Of a stretch of 64,000 bases of DNA, positions 34,365 through 47,379 are shown in pieces (the first letter of the stretch is position 1; each line of letters starts with the position of its first letter). The notes under the pieces were generated by a model. The model saw only the letters and a list, made by a program, of their open reading frames with translations. It was not told the DNA's origin and did not search any database. The stretch is from contig CATOTH010000003.1 in NCBI GenBank assembly GCA_951813065.1, forward strand, positions 124,001-188,000, read 5' to 3'. A program made the translations under genes and the position numbers. The stretch is from an uncultured Bryobacterales bacterium (GTDB taxonomy: Bacteria; Acidobacteriota; Terriglobia; Bryobacterales; UBA6623).

Positions 34365-37300
34365 CTACGGTGTTTCCGCAGGGGTCTGCAGCGCGGCTTG
34401 TTTGAGCACCCAATCACGCAGCACCAGGAAGCCCTCGTCGTCGGGTTCGTACCGCAAACCTCCCTGGTGTCCCTCCTCCTGGCCTGTCTGGACGTTGAGC
34501 GGCTTGCGCAGGACGAGGCTTCGCTCGGGATCCGCCACATCCACCCTGGCTTGCAACTTGCGATAATTCGACAGCAGTTCCTTCGCGCCAATGAAACCGG
34601 CGCCGTCCGGCGGGTGCAAGTACAGCGTCGGCACCCTGCCTGGAACCCCGTGGCACGATATGCAGGCGCGCCCGTCGCGATCGCTGATCCTGGTCATCTC
34701 GGCGAAGACATAGTCGCGGAAGTGCAGGATGTCCGCGATAAACTCCCGGGTAGGTTCGATCGGGCGCCCCTCGGAATCGATTGCATCGCTCCCCCCGTTC
34801 GCGATCAGGTCGCGCAACTCTGCCCCGTACCGTTGGTCGTCGTTCGCGAGCAGCAGCTGCAGTCTGGTGCGGATCTTGGCAACGGGCTCGTTTTCGACGT
34901 GGGCCGCGATGGCCTTGCGTACTTCGGGATGGCGCCGCAAGGCGGGCGAACTCGCCAGCCGGGCGGCGAGGTCACGGATCTCTTGCGGCGTGGATGGGGA
35001 GAACCATCGCACGAACATCGCCACGACCTCGGCTTTGGCAGTGGCAATCGGATCGATCTTGTCTCCCGCGCTTCCCAACGCCGGAGCAGATTCTTCGTCC
35101 CCGCCTGGCGCCAGCTTCAGATAGTCCAGGCCGAACTTGTATTCCGGCTCGCCCGGCTCGTTGGTCCCCATCATGGTGACCTTGAACAGTGCCCGGCCTT
35201 CGGTGAGCTCGAACGTACCGAGCGACATCGGTCCCGTCGAGGTCACCTCGGGACGGTAGAAGTCGGTCTGCTCCAGGACCGTACCGCCATCGAATGCGAT
35301 CTCGACGATACCGTGCGACGCCCCGTACAGAAACGCGCCGAGCACCTCGTACCGGCCGCCCGCCGGCACCTCCAGAGCAAAGGTGATGTGGGCACCGACC
35401 TTGCCCTCTTCCCAGATCAGGACACTGTTGTTGCTGGCGACACCGCCTGGGATCATCTGCTCCGTCGTCCGGCCAAACGTTAGTTCGGCGACCCGCAGGT
35501 CCTCGGCTTCGACGGCTCCCTCCACGGCCTCCTCGAGAGTTTCCCGGCCCTCCCGGAACGCCAGCATCCATTCGGTCGAATCCAGCCACAGCCGGGGATC
35601 GCTCGAAAGATGCTTGAACGCCCGCTTGCGATGGAGCGTGCGATTCTCCCCCAGGATCCTCGCGATGAAGGGCGCCGTCGGATCTTCGTCAAGGCGAGCG
35701 GTGGATGATGGCGCCGGCCTGCCGAGCACCGGATCCGCCACCCCGCGGAAGTCGGCGCGGCCGTCGTCCGCGCTGCTGAGGAGCATTTCGTAGAACGCCG
35801 CTTCGCCTTCCTCGCCAACCCCCTCAAAATCCCAGCGGACTCTCGCCAGGAAGCTGGCGAGCGCTTCAGCGTCCTTCGCGCGACCATCGACGGAGAACTG
35901 GCGGAGTACGCGCAGCAACGGCTCAAGGGCGTCCGGCCGGGCCGGGATGGAGAGTTCACCGGGGTTGGCCAGGGCACGCGCCGCAATCGCAACCACAGCC
36001 GGGTCGGAGGTCAGCAAGAGGTCCAGGAGCGTGTCCTGGAGGGGCTTGTAGACGACGTTGCGAGCCCCTTCTAGAGCGATCGACCTCCAGGGAATGCCCT
36101 CATCGATCCCATTTTCGTATACGGCAAGCACCGCCTTGCCGAATAGTTCGGTGGCACCAGGCGTGCTGTACGCGAATTGCCCGGGGCTCTGCTGGTTGGC
36201 CCGTTCCATGTAGTGAGATGCCGCCATCGCTGTGAGCCGGCGATCGAGGAGTCGCCTGTGGTCCTCCGGCGCGGATTCGCGCCACGCAGCCAGCTCCGCG
36301 TAGAGGGTCGCCAGTTCCGGGTATTGCTGGTCAAGATACTTTCCGCCGGTGATGTTGTTGACCTGGCCGTTCACGACAAAGAGCGAGATTGTCGAGTACC
36401 GCAGCGCCATGTCGACGTTCGCTTCCGGTTCATCGCGCAGCAGTGCGTCGATCCAGGCGCGGTTCAGGGGCTCCCGCATCGGCGGGTTCCACACCCACCA
36501 GTGCCACGCCGCCTTGAATGCGAACGCCCTGACACCTGGGTGCGGATCGACCATTCCGGCGGTCAGCGTGCCCGCAAGTTCGGAAAGATCGACATCGAAG
36601 CCCGCATCGGGCAGATGAGCCCTCGTGACCAGAGCCTGCATCACGGACTGCCGCGTCCTGTCGTTGCCATGGCGGTAAGCTGCGAGGATTTCGTCCCATC
36701 CTGCTCCGTTGAGCAGCAATTGGCGCAACGACCAGAAGGCCGCCTCGCGGCATGCCTTGACGGGATCGTCCAAGTGGTCGACGAGAGTCGAAGCCGAGTC
36801 GGAAGCCAGGACGGCACCGAGGCCGAGCAGGCCGTACAGCCGGACCTTGGCATGCGTGCTTCCCGCGGCCTCACGGAACAAGGGGATGTACCCCGCATCG
36901 CCAGTGGCCTGAGCCGCGCGTACCTTCGCGAGCGTCTCGAGCGGCGTGTCGGCGGAATCCAGCCGGATGTTGGCCTCCGCCGGTTCCGGTGGCGCGGGAT
37001 GCAGACGACTCAAAGCGCGGATTGCGTACGCGCTCGTGACGAAGCCGGTCGCTGCCGCAGCGTTCCAGAGCCCGTAAGGGTACTGGTTCCGCAACAACCA
37101 CTGCACTCCCCTAGCAACTGCCGGGTCACTCGCGTCGCGCCCCGCGGCTTCCAGTGCGATCAGCGCAACTGCCGTGGCCGCCGGATAGCTAAAGTCGTCC
37201 GGACGGGCCCATCCGCCGTTGCCGTCGGGCTGGCCGGGCTTGAATCCCCAGCCGCCATCCTCTCGCTGGAGAGCGAGCAGGCGCCGGACGTCGGTCTCGG

Positions 37301-39155
37301 CCCTTTCGCGGAGCTGTCCGTGCAGCCGTTCCGCTTCCGCGACTCGGCGCGGCGAATTAGTCAACTCGCGGACTCGCTCGACGTAATCGCCAGGCCACAC
37401 ACGGCGGAAGAATTCAACGCGGTGGCCGTAGTCGTCGGTGACACGCACGTTGTCGCCAGTCGCCAGGATCTTGCGCCCCTTTTCCTCAAGTCCGAAGAAG
37501 TAGCGTGGCTCGCCTGTCTCGTGCCAAGCCCGTGCGAGGATCTCGGCGGCGAACTTGAACACGACGTTGGGGCCGAAGTTTGAACCGCGTCCGGCGGCGT
37601 TGATGCCTGCCGGATCGGCGGTCTGGAGCACGTAGTTCGCCGTCCGCTGCTGCCACTGGGCGTGCGCTTTCTTCGGTGGGAATGTCCGTTCGTGCAAGAC
37701 GATGTTGCGGCCGGCGACGCGCGTTCCCGCTGGTCCATCGCCTAGGTCGTTGGGTGCCACGCTCGTATTGACGGCGGCATCCTTGAGGTTGTTAGTGAGC
37801 CGCAAGGACTCGTACATCGTATTGACGAGCCGCCGGTAGTTCTGCTCCACACCAGTCGGCCCATATCCCATGCGGAAGGCATCCGCAACGCCCCAAACAC
37901 CGCTCTGGGTGTGGCAGCTCATGCAGTTCTCGCCGAACAGCGCGGTGGCATCGCGGACACGTCGGTGCAGTGCTATGTTCCGCGGCCTATGGATGAGCCA
38001 CGCGTCAATCTCCGCGAGGTGGTAGTAGATGCCCTGCCGTACGGCGTCGACGGGATCGTCATACGGGGCCGGATCGAAGAGGCGAACCTGCATTTCGTAG
38101 TGCGGCTGGTTCGCCTCGACCCGCAGGTAGTACGTCTGGCCGGGTTCCACTTTCCTCGTGACAAAGGTGCGGAACGATCGGTCTTGTTGGTGGGCGCGCT
38201 CGTTCAGGGCGCGGCCTTCCTCGTAGGTGTACACCGGCACGGGACCGGGAACCACGACAGCCGGGGGATGAACGTATGGAATCGGATTGAAGTTGGAGAA
38301 GTCGTAGCTGTTGGGCACGTCACGCTCCTCTAACTCCTCCTCGCTCGGCACACCCTCCTTGTAGAAGCGGATCCTGGCACTGACGACCGGTTCGACGATC
38401 TGGAGATTGGCGCTAAGGAATCTCGCCTCGGCTCCCCGGTACTCGATGCGGTACCAGTCGTCGGGTGTCGTCCCGGTCTCGGTGTTGTGGTAGTACTCGA
38501 TTTCATCGGCCCCGGCAATGACGTACAACACTTGCTCGCCCTCATAGTCCGGAAAGGACAGGTCGGTTGCCTGCTCGGGCGCGTTGTTGGGCTCCGCCTC
38601 CAGTACCAGCGAGCCGGAGGTGAGGGTCTCGATCGCGCTTAGATCAACCGAGACGGCCACACCGCTGACAGCCGGGGTCTTGGCGGGCAGGGGGGTTGCC
38701 AGGGGCGCGAGCCCGGTGTCGTGCGGAATCGGCCCCAACGGCTGCTGCCGGTCCATCACGGCCTCGAGCTGTAGGGTGTAGGAGCCCGAGCGAGGGACTC
38801 GATACACCATGTGGACATCCGGATCGAGCGCGTGGAGAACCTTGTTCCAACCTGACACCGCCTCCACGCCGGGATCACCCCGGTCTCCATCGAACTTGTG
38901 CTGCGGCAGTTCCGGCCCGACCCATGCCACTCTTATCCGGGCGTTTGGGGGAAGCTCGGAGGGCCGTTGGATCCGCACACCCAGTTCGAGGGCATCCCCC
39001 TCGGCGCACACCCATGAGTGGCTCCAAAGACCGTTGAAGTCAATCTTCGCGCTGAGATCGGCTACGGCGCCGACCGCAGTTGCAGGTACGACCAGCAGAC
39101 ACAGGAATGCGCTGACCCTTCCCACGAAGAACACCACGCGATCCAGCAAAAACAT
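34365..39155 (-). CDS. Giant exported diheme protein with cyclase-like, HEAT-like and sugar-binding-like regions
   Basis: 1,596 residues with a signal peptide (1 to about 30, ending AVGA). Beta-rich domains fill about 35-370. The first heme-c motif, CMSCH (411-415), follows LHRRVRDATALFGEN. About 600-720 resembles prenyltransferase/terpene-cyclase alpha-toroid repeats (REDGGWGFKP, GGWARPDDFSYPAATAVALI, GVQWLLRNQ). About 740-1200 is HEAT-like helical repeats (AKVRLYGLLGLGAVL, HPGVRAFAFKAAWHWW). A beta-sandwich with GRYEVLGAFLYGASHGIVEI and FKVTMMGTNEP resembles carbohydrate-binding modules. A second heme-c motif, CISCH (1498-1502), lies near the end. It may scaffold electron transfer at the cell surface. 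No ribosome site is evident; it stands alone. Function unknown. Confidence 0.85.
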   Translation of the reverse strand: MFLLDRVVFFVGRVSAFLCLLVVPATAVGAVADLSAKIDFNGLWSHSWVCAEGDALELGVRIQRPSELPPNARIRVAWVGPELPQHKFDGDRGDPGVEAVSGWNKVLHALDPDVHMVYRVPRSGSYTLQLEAVMDRQQPLGPIPHDTGLAPLATPLPAKTPAVSGVAVSVDLSAIETLTSGSLVLEAEPNNAPEQATDLSFPDYEGEQVLYVIAGADEIEYYHNTETGTTPDDWYRIEYRGAEARFLSANLQIVEPVVSARIRFYKEGVPSEEELEERDVPNSYDFSNFNPIPYVHPPAVVVPGPVPVYTYEEGRALNERAHQQDRSFRTFVTRKVEPGQTYYLRVEANQPHYEMQVRLFDPAPYDDPVDAVRQGIYYHLAEIDAWLIHRPRNIALHRRVRDATALFGENCMSCHTQSGVWGVADAFRMGYGPTGVEQNYRRLVNTMYESLRLTNNLKDAAVNTSVAPNDLGDGPAGTRVAGRNIVLHERTFPPKKAHAQWQQRTANYVLQTADPAGINAAGRGSNFGPNVVFKFAAEILARAWHETGEPRYFFGLEEKGRKILATGDNVRVTDDYGHRVEFFRRVWPGDYVERVRELTNSPRRVAEAERLHGQLRERAETDVRRLLALQREDGGWGFKPGQPDGNGGWARPDDFSYPAATAVALIALEAAGRDASDPAVARGVQWLLRNQYPYGLWNAAAATGFVTSAYAIRALSRLHPAPPEPAEANIRLDSADTPLETLAKVRAAQATGDAGYIPLFREAAGSTHAKVRLYGLLGLGAVLASDSASTLVDHLDDPVKACREAAFWSLRQLLLNGAGWDEILAAYRHGNDRTRQSVMQALVTRAHLPDAGFDVDLSELAGTLTAGMVDPHPGVRAFAFKAAWHWWVWNPPMREPLNRAWIDALLRDEPEANVDMALRYSTISLFVVNGQVNNITGGKYLDQQYPELATLYAELAAWRESAPEDHRRLLDRRLTAMAASHYMERANQQSPGQFAYSTPGATELFGKAVLAVYENGIDEGIPWRSIALEGARNVVYKPLQDTLLDLLLTSDPAVVAIAARALANPGELSIPARPDALEPLLRVLRQFSVDGRAKDAEALASFLARVRWDFEGVGEEGEAAFYEMLLSSADDGRADFRGVADPVLGRPAPSSTARLDEDPTAPFIARILGENRTLHRKRAFKHLSSDPRLWLDSTEWMLAFREGRETLEEAVEGAVEAEDLRVAELTFGRTTEQMIPGGVASNNSVLIWEEGKVGAHITFALEVPAGGRYEVLGAFLYGASHGIVEIAFDGGTVLEQTDFYRPEVTSTGPMSLGTFELTEGRALFKVTMMGTNEPGEPEYKFGLDYLKLAPGGDEESAPALGSAGDKIDPIATAKAEVVAMFVRWFSPSTPQEIRDLAARLASSPALRRHPEVRKAIAAHVENEPVAKIRTRLQLLLANDDQRYGAELRDLIANGGSDAIDSEGRPIEPTREFIADILHFRDYVFAEMTRISDRDGRACISCHGVPGRVPTLYLHPPDGAGFIGAKELLSNYRKLQARVDVADPERSLVLRKPLNVQTGQEEGHQGGLRYEPDDEGFLVLRDWVLKQAALQTPAETP

Positions 39156-39533
39156 CGGATTCCGAACCCACTAGTGGATTCTATCGTGACGAATTGAATT
39201 GGCGATAGCAACCCGGAGGCTCCACTCGACCCATCCGGATTCCTCTCCGGATTCGCCTCGTCGGGCGATTGGGATACCAGTGTCCTCGACCCGGGCCTCC
39301 AAACGGTTTCGATGCCCCAGAGGTTTCCTCCCCGGACGTCAATCGAACACCTTGGGAAATCGCTCTTACTCTATCCCTCGCCTAGATCGTTCCCACCATC
39401 CCCATAGCCATCACCTGCGGCCGGTTCCTTCTTGGTCACTCGGAGAACCGCTGGTCCGTCGAGTACACTGGCAGGCTGGCCACGCCGACTGTCCTTCCAG
39501 ATGGAAGTCGAAGGGCTGAACCGTTGTAGCGTC
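39156..39533. other. Gap between giant protein and permease, nothing recognised
   Basis: 378 bases. It holds the upstream region of the giant protein gene and the 3' flank of the permease. No coding frame, RNA gene or clear terminator is seen. Confidence 0.4.
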
Positions 39534-40946
39534 CTAGGAGCGCTTGCGGCCCCGGACGCGCATCCAAGAATAGACGGGAATCCCCAGCCCGATGACGAGG
39601 AGGCCGGCTCCCGAGGTGGCGGGGTTCTCCCGCAGAGCATTTGCAACGATCAACAGGCTCGCCACTGCAAAGAACAGCGGCGCGAACGGGTAACCCCAGG
39701 CCCGAAATGGCCGGGCCTCTGACGGGTGCTTCCACCGCAGCACAAACACCGCAAATACGGCGACGCCCGCGAACAACACGATGGCGAAGCCCGTATACTC
39801 CACGAGCTGGCCAAACGTGCCCGTCAGGACGAGAACACCGCTCCAGACCGCCTGTGCCGCGATTGCAACCACTGGCGTTCGAAATCTGGAGTGGACCCGG
39901 GCGACCGAGTCGAACAACAGTCCGTCGCGGGCCATGGCGAAGTAAACACGCGGCCCGGCCAGCACCATCGCGCTGATGCTGGCCGCGATCATCACAACTG
40001 ACGCGGCGGCCCACGCTCCACCTGCACCGGACCCGAACAGCCGTTCCAACGCGACATCGCCGATTCGGGTCGCTTGGTCGGGAAAATCTTCGACCGGCAT
40101 GGCATACAGATACACCATGTTCAGAGACAAGTAGATGAGGACAACAAGTGCTGTACCGAGCAACAGAGCTCGCGGAACGTTCCGCTCCGGGCTCCGGATC
40201 TCCTCGCTCACATATGCCGCCGCATTCCACCCCGAGTAGCTGAACATTACCGGGATCAGCGCGAACACCCAGTTCCCGATCGATAGCGATTCCCCGCCCG
40301 CATAGTGCGCCACGCTTCCACGCCCAATCGAGAACCCGAGGGCGACGACAGTGACGAGCGCCGCGACTTTCGTACCCGCCAGCAGGTTATGAACCACCCG
40401 CCCGGGACCCAGCCCCGAACTGTGAATGGCTGACAATCCAGCGATAGCCGTTAGCGCCACCGCCGCTTGTGGCGAAAATGTGAACGAGACAAATGGAAGG
40501 GCAATCGTGAAGATCGGCGTCGTGTCCGCCGCAGCGGGGATGAAGCGGCCCAGGATACCTGCCATCCCGACCGCGCTGGCTGCCATGGCACCGGAGAATC
40601 CGGCGACGAACGACGTCCAGCCGCTCAGAAACCCGACCAGGGGGCCGTAAGCTTCCTTCAAGTAGACGTACTCGCCTCCCGCTTGCGGGCGCAACGCGGC
40701 CAGTTCCGCATACGCCAGCGCCCCGGCGAGGGCCAGTGCACCGCCAACCAGCCAAACGCCAAGCATGGCCCATGGATCGGGAGCCAACTGCGCCACGATG
40801 GCAGGCACGATGAAGATGCCACCTCCAATCACGTTCGAAACGACGATCGCGGCGCCATCGAGCGAACCCAGCTTGCGTTCGAGTGTCGGTAGCGAACTCT
40901 CGGCCCGCTCAGGGACTGTCGGGCGGGAAGGCTCTGCTCGTGGCAT
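39534..40946 (-). CDS. APC-family amino acid permease
   Basis: 470-residue integral inner-membrane transporter of the APC superfamily. After a charged N-terminus, the first helix carries GAAIVVSNVIGGGIFIVP, the unwound glycine motif of APC carriers. Then follow ALAGALAYAELAALRPQAGGEYVYLKEAYGP, a highly conserved block, and about 12 hydrophobic helices in total (such as FALIPVMFSYSGWNAAAYVSEEI). The end is helix-rich with RGRKRS. It probably exchanges or takes up an amino acid or amine; the substrate cannot be predicted. It is divergent from the membrane-anchored methyltransferase gene with 106 bases between, which hold both promoters. Confidence 0.92.
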   Translation of the reverse strand: MPRAEPSRPTVPERAESSLPTLERKLGSLDGAAIVVSNVIGGGIFIVPAIVAQLAPDPWAMLGVWLVGGALALAGALAYAELAALRPQAGGEYVYLKEAYGPLVGFLSGWTSFVAGFSGAMAASAVGMAGILGRFIPAAADTTPIFTIALPFVSFTFSPQAAVALTAIAGLSAIHSSGLGPGRVVHNLLAGTKVAALVTVVALGFSIGRGSVAHYAGGESLSIGNWVFALIPVMFSYSGWNAAAYVSEEIRSPERNVPRALLLGTALVVLIYLSLNMVYLYAMPVEDFPDQATRIGDVALERLFGSGAGGAWAAASVVMIAASISAMVLAGPRVYFAMARDGLLFDSVARVHSRFRTPVVAIAAQAVWSGVLVLTGTFGQLVEYTGFAIVLFAGVAVFAVFVLRWKHPSEARPFRAWGYPFAPLFFAVASLLIVANALRENPATSGAGLLVIGLGIPVYSWMRVRGRKRS

Positions 40947-41052
40947 ATGGCATACTAGGCTGGCGTTGGAGCTGTCTCAACGTGCCGGTGGCGAACGGAA
41001 ACGACACCGTCGCCGGGAGACGGGCAAATGCAGACCGGGGGTGGAAATCGGC

Positions 41053-41703
41053 ATGCGGCTTGGTTGGGCACGTATCGCGGCGGTTGTGACTGTCGTCGGC
41101 TCGATGGGCGCGTCCGGTGCCGTTGCTTGGCAACTGGGGTCCCGACCGGCCGAACGGTGGATCGAAACCCTGAGTCGACCAGAACGAGTCAAGCAACTCC
41201 GGATCGATGACGTCATCGCCAGGCTCCGGCTCAAGCCCGGAGATCTCCTCGCGGACATCGGTGCCGGCTCGGGGGCGTTCACCCTGCCTTTCGCGCGCGC
41301 CGTTGCACCCGGCGGCAAGGTCTATGCCGTGGAGGTTGACCAAGCTCTCGTCGACCACATCGCGGATAGAGCCCGAACCGAGGACGTGGCAAACGTCACC
41401 AGCGTGCTCGGTGAGTTTACGGACCCCAATCTCCCGACTCAGGACATCGACCTGGCGTTCTTTCACGACGTCTTGCACCATATCGAAGACCGCTCAGGCT
41501 ACCTCAAGAACCTCTCACGCTACATCAAATCGGAAGGCAGAATCGCGGTCATAGAGCGTGGACACAGGCGGCCGGATCAGCGTGAGATGCACATGAGTCA
41601 GGAGCAGGTGACAGGGTGGATGGCCGATGTAGGCTTCCGGCTCGCCGAGGAGTACTACCTTTTCGATGGCGGGAAATGGTTCGTGGTCTATTCGAGACAT
41701 TGA
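41053..41703 (+). CDS. Membrane-anchored class I SAM-dependent methyltransferase
   Basis: 216 residues from ATG 41053, preceded by a GTGGAAA-type ribosome site. An N-terminal hydrophobic segment (IAAVVTVVGSMGASGAVAW) looks like a signal or anchor. The methyltransferase core has motif I ADIGAGSGAF (residues 68-76), an acidic residue at VYAVEVDQ, motif DIDLAFFHDVLHHIEDRSG and the post-motif RIAVIERGHRRPDQREMH. It transfers methyl from S-adenosylmethionine; the substrate is unknown. Homologous secreted-looking methyltransferases with this core are known in Acidobacteriota, but SAM is cytoplasmic, so the N-terminus is probably an anchor (inference). It is divergent from the permease gene. Confidence 0.88.
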   Translation: MRLGWARIAAVVTVVGSMGASGAVAWQLGSRPAERWIETLSRPERVKQLRIDDVIARLRLKPGDLLADIGAGSGAFTLPFARAVAPGGKVYAVEVDQALVDHIADRARTEDVANVTSVLGEFTDPNLPTQDIDLAFFHDVLHHIEDRSGYLKNLSRYIKSEGRIAVIERGHRRPDQREMHMSQEQVTGWMADVGFRLAEEYYLFDGGKWFVVYSRH

Positions 41704-41935
41704 AGGCCTCTAGGACTGGACATTCGTCTCAGGTGTAGGTCTTTCGCCGCACTTTTGCTTTGCGAACGGCTGCAGGTACCGCATTGCCAAGCTTCGATCG
41801 AGCGCCTGCTGCCCCGGATTCGGGACGGCTAGAGCGGAACCAATGCGCCACGCCGTCCTCACCGACTTCCAGAAGCAGTGTCGCATGCGTGATCTCGTTC
41901 GGCATCCATCCGCCATGCCGGCCGCTGAAGGTGGG

Positions 41936-43365
41936 CTAGGCAATCAGCTCGCGAATGAGGTCGCCCCCGATATCGGTCAAGCGGAACTGCCGGCCTTGGT
42001 ATCGATAGGTCAGCTTCGTATGGTCAACTCCCAGCTGGTGCAGTAAGGTCGCGTGTAGGTCGTGGACGTGAACGGGATCGGAGACCACGTTGTAACAGAA
42101 ATCATCTGTCTCCCCATGCGTGAGTCCGGGCTGTACGCCGCCGCCCGCAAGCCAGATCGTAAAGCAACGCGGGTGATGGTCGCGGCCGTAGGTCGTTTCG
42201 GTCATCCTTCCCTGGCTATAGACGGTTCTCCCGAACTCACCGCCCCAAACCACAAGCGTTTCCTCAAGCAGACCGCGCCGGTCCAGGTCTTCAATGAGCG
42301 CCGCTGAGGCTTGGTCCGTGTCGAAGCATTGTTTCGGAAGCTGCTGCGGCAGCGACCTGTGCTGATCCCACCCGCGATGGAAGAGCTGAACACAGCGTAC
42401 GCCGCGCTCGACCAGGCGGCGAGCGATCAAGCAATGGCGGGCGTACGTACCGGGCTCGCGTGCGGACTCCCCATATAGCTCGAAAATGGATTCCGGCTCT
42501 CCAGAGAGATCCATGAGCTCCGGCACGGACGCCTGCATGCGGAAAGCCATCTCGTACTGCGCGATGCGTGTCTCAATTTCGGGGTCGGCGAACTGCTCCT
42601 GCTGGATCCGGTTGAGGGCTGAAAGATCGTCAAGGAACATCCGGCGGCGATCGCGGCTCACCCCCTCCGGGTTGGACAGATACAGCACGGGATCGCCTTG
42701 CGATCGGAACTTGACACCCTGGAAGCGGCTCGGCAGGAACCCGCTGCCCCACAGTCGCGTGTAGAGCGCCTGCCCGACTCTCCCTGATCCCCGCGAAGTC
42801 ATCACGACAAACGTCGGCAAGTCGTCGTTCTCGCTGCCTAGACCGTACGCGAGCCATGCTCCGATGCTTGGCCGCCCGGCCAGTTGCGCGCCTGTCTGGA
42901 AGAAGGTCACCGCTGGATCGTGATTGATCGCCTCGGTGTGCATTGTGCGAATAAATGAGAGCTTGTCAGCGATTCTCCCTGTATGGGGCAGGAGTTCGCT
43001 CACCCACGCTCCCGAATCCCCGTGCTGCCGGAACTTGAACCAGGTCTTGTGGACAGGAAACGACGTTTGGGAAGCCGTCATTCCCGTCAGCCGCTGGCCC
43101 CGGCGAACCGAGTCCGGCAGTTCCGTGCCGTGAAGCTGTTCCAGCCGCGGCTTGTAGTCGAACAGGTCGAGTTGCGAGGGCCCGCCGCTCTGGAACAGGT
43201 AGATGATGTGCTTGGCCTTGGGGGCGAAGTGCGGCAGCTCCGGCAAGCCGCCCTGCGAAACGGCGTCCCTTCCCAGCAGATGGGCCAGGCCGGCAATTCC
43301 CACGCCGGTCCCGCCACGTCCGAAGAAGTGGCGCCTGGTCATACGGATTGCGGGATCGGCTGGCT

Positions 43366-43369
<4 letters not shown>
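41936..43369 (-). CDS. DUF1501 family protein, Tat-exported (pair 2)
   Basis: 477-residue DUF1501 protein. The twin-arginine signal is MTRRHFFGRGG with a hydrophobic core behind. Conserved blocks are KHIIYLFQSGGPSQLDLFDYKP, MAFRMQASVPELMDLSGEP, RLVERGVRCVQLFHRGWDQH, VVWGGEFGRTVYSQGR and GRDHHPRCFTIWLAGGG. The ATG overlaps the TGA of the PSD1 gene by 4 bases (43366-43369), matching pair 1. It is more similar in motif wording to pair 1 than to pair 3. A short region with no gene (41704-41935) separates it from the convergent methyltransferase. Function unknown. Confidence 0.92.
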
Positions 43370-46443
<3,074 letters not shown>

Positions 46444-46872
46444 GCCTTCCCCAGTATATCGGCGGCACGCAAGAACCAAGTAGAGCCAGGAAAAGCCAAG
46501 AGTATAAGAAACCCCGTTGTCCGGACTCAGAAACAAGCCCGTCAGGGCTCGGGAACGGGGGTTGTAGGTGGTTCCCTTGCCGGGGACGAGCGGAGCTACG
46601 GGAACGGCCGGTGGGCTACCCCGCCGACGTGGCCGACAAGCTCTGTCCCTGCCTTCAGGGCTTCGGCCACACGCTTGGATGACGCTGCCAAGGATGCTGC
46701 CCGGACGGCTTACTTCCCGCGGCCGGCCGCGGACGCTCTGCCAGCCGGCCAGCTTGACCGATGCATCGTCACTGCACTAACGTCGCGACCGGACCAACCA
46801 GCGGGGGCTGGGCAGGCGTGTTGAAACCTTGACCGAATCGTGCCGGTTGGCGGCCCGGGAAGGACCGTGCCG
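46444..46872. other. Gap upstream of PSD1 pair 2
   Basis: 429 bases. It contains a perfect 16-base GC palindrome at 46717-46732 (centre CCGG), which one would expect about once by chance in a GC-rich window of this size. No gene, RNA or promoter is recognised. Confidence 0.4.
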
Positions 46873-47163
46873 CTAACTGGGGCGACCCGTCAGCCAGTTC
46901 CATGGCTGTACCTGGGATTGGGCGAAGATACCAGCCTTGCCAAAGGGGCTGTCAGCGACGAAGTTCAGTGCCACCTCGATTGAGGGCGCCTCGATTATCA
47001 TGAGGCCGCCGACCACGGTCTCTGCATTGTCGTCCAATGTAGCCCCCCCGTGATGAAGGGTTACCCGCGAGTGGTTGTGAAGGTATGCCTTCATTGCATC
47101 GGATTCGTTGCGCCGAGTCTCTTCCGTTCCGGCCGTGTGGGTGTTCCAAACAACAAAATACAT
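46873..47163 (-). CDS. YCII-related domain protein
   Basis: 96 residues from ATG 47163, which has an AAGGAGA ribosome site; an in-frame upstream extension has none. The YCII fold is shown by YFVVWNTHTAGTEETRRNES, the strand HGGATLDDNAETVVGGLMII, FVADSPFGKAGIFAQSQVQPW and the terminal WNWLTGRPS. The usual DPF-type motif is DSPFGKAG. YCII proteins are small and cytoplasmic, with ferredoxin-like folds; some act in degradation of aromatic compounds or as muconolactone-type isomerases, but most are uncharacterised. It has no signal peptide. It stands alone between PSD1 pair 2 and the amidohydrolase. Confidence 0.8.
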   Translation of the reverse strand: MYFVVWNTHTAGTEETRRNESDAMKAYLHNHSRVTLHHGGATLDDNAETVVGGLMIIEAPSIEVALNFVADSPFGKAGIFAQSQVQPWNWLTGRPS

Positions 47164-47379
47164 CGCTGGTCTCCTTTTCGTCGAGCGCGGTTGACCTGCA
47201 CATGAGCAACCGCCAGCACAATATACTACGCGTCGATCGTCAAATGACAATGACCGTTCTTCGGCGAGACCACACGAAGACTCACGATATCCGTGTTGTG
47301 GTCCAGCCGGCGGCGCACCGACGAGGCGAGGTGGCGTGAACGATTGCGGCCGAGCCGAGTCGCAATCGACGGGCCAAAC

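Noticed and set aside
36177..37583. Plus-strand open frame of about 470 codons opposite the giant diheme protein
   Set aside because: No family feature; the minus strand is continuous for 1,596 codons with motifs throughout.
41710..41943. Minus-strand 77-codon frame after the methyltransferase
   Set aside because: Too short, no ribosome site or family; possibly a decayed fragment but not supportable.
46717..46732. Perfect 16-base GC palindrome
   Set aside because: Expected about once by chance in this GC-rich length, and no neighbouring gene start lies near it.
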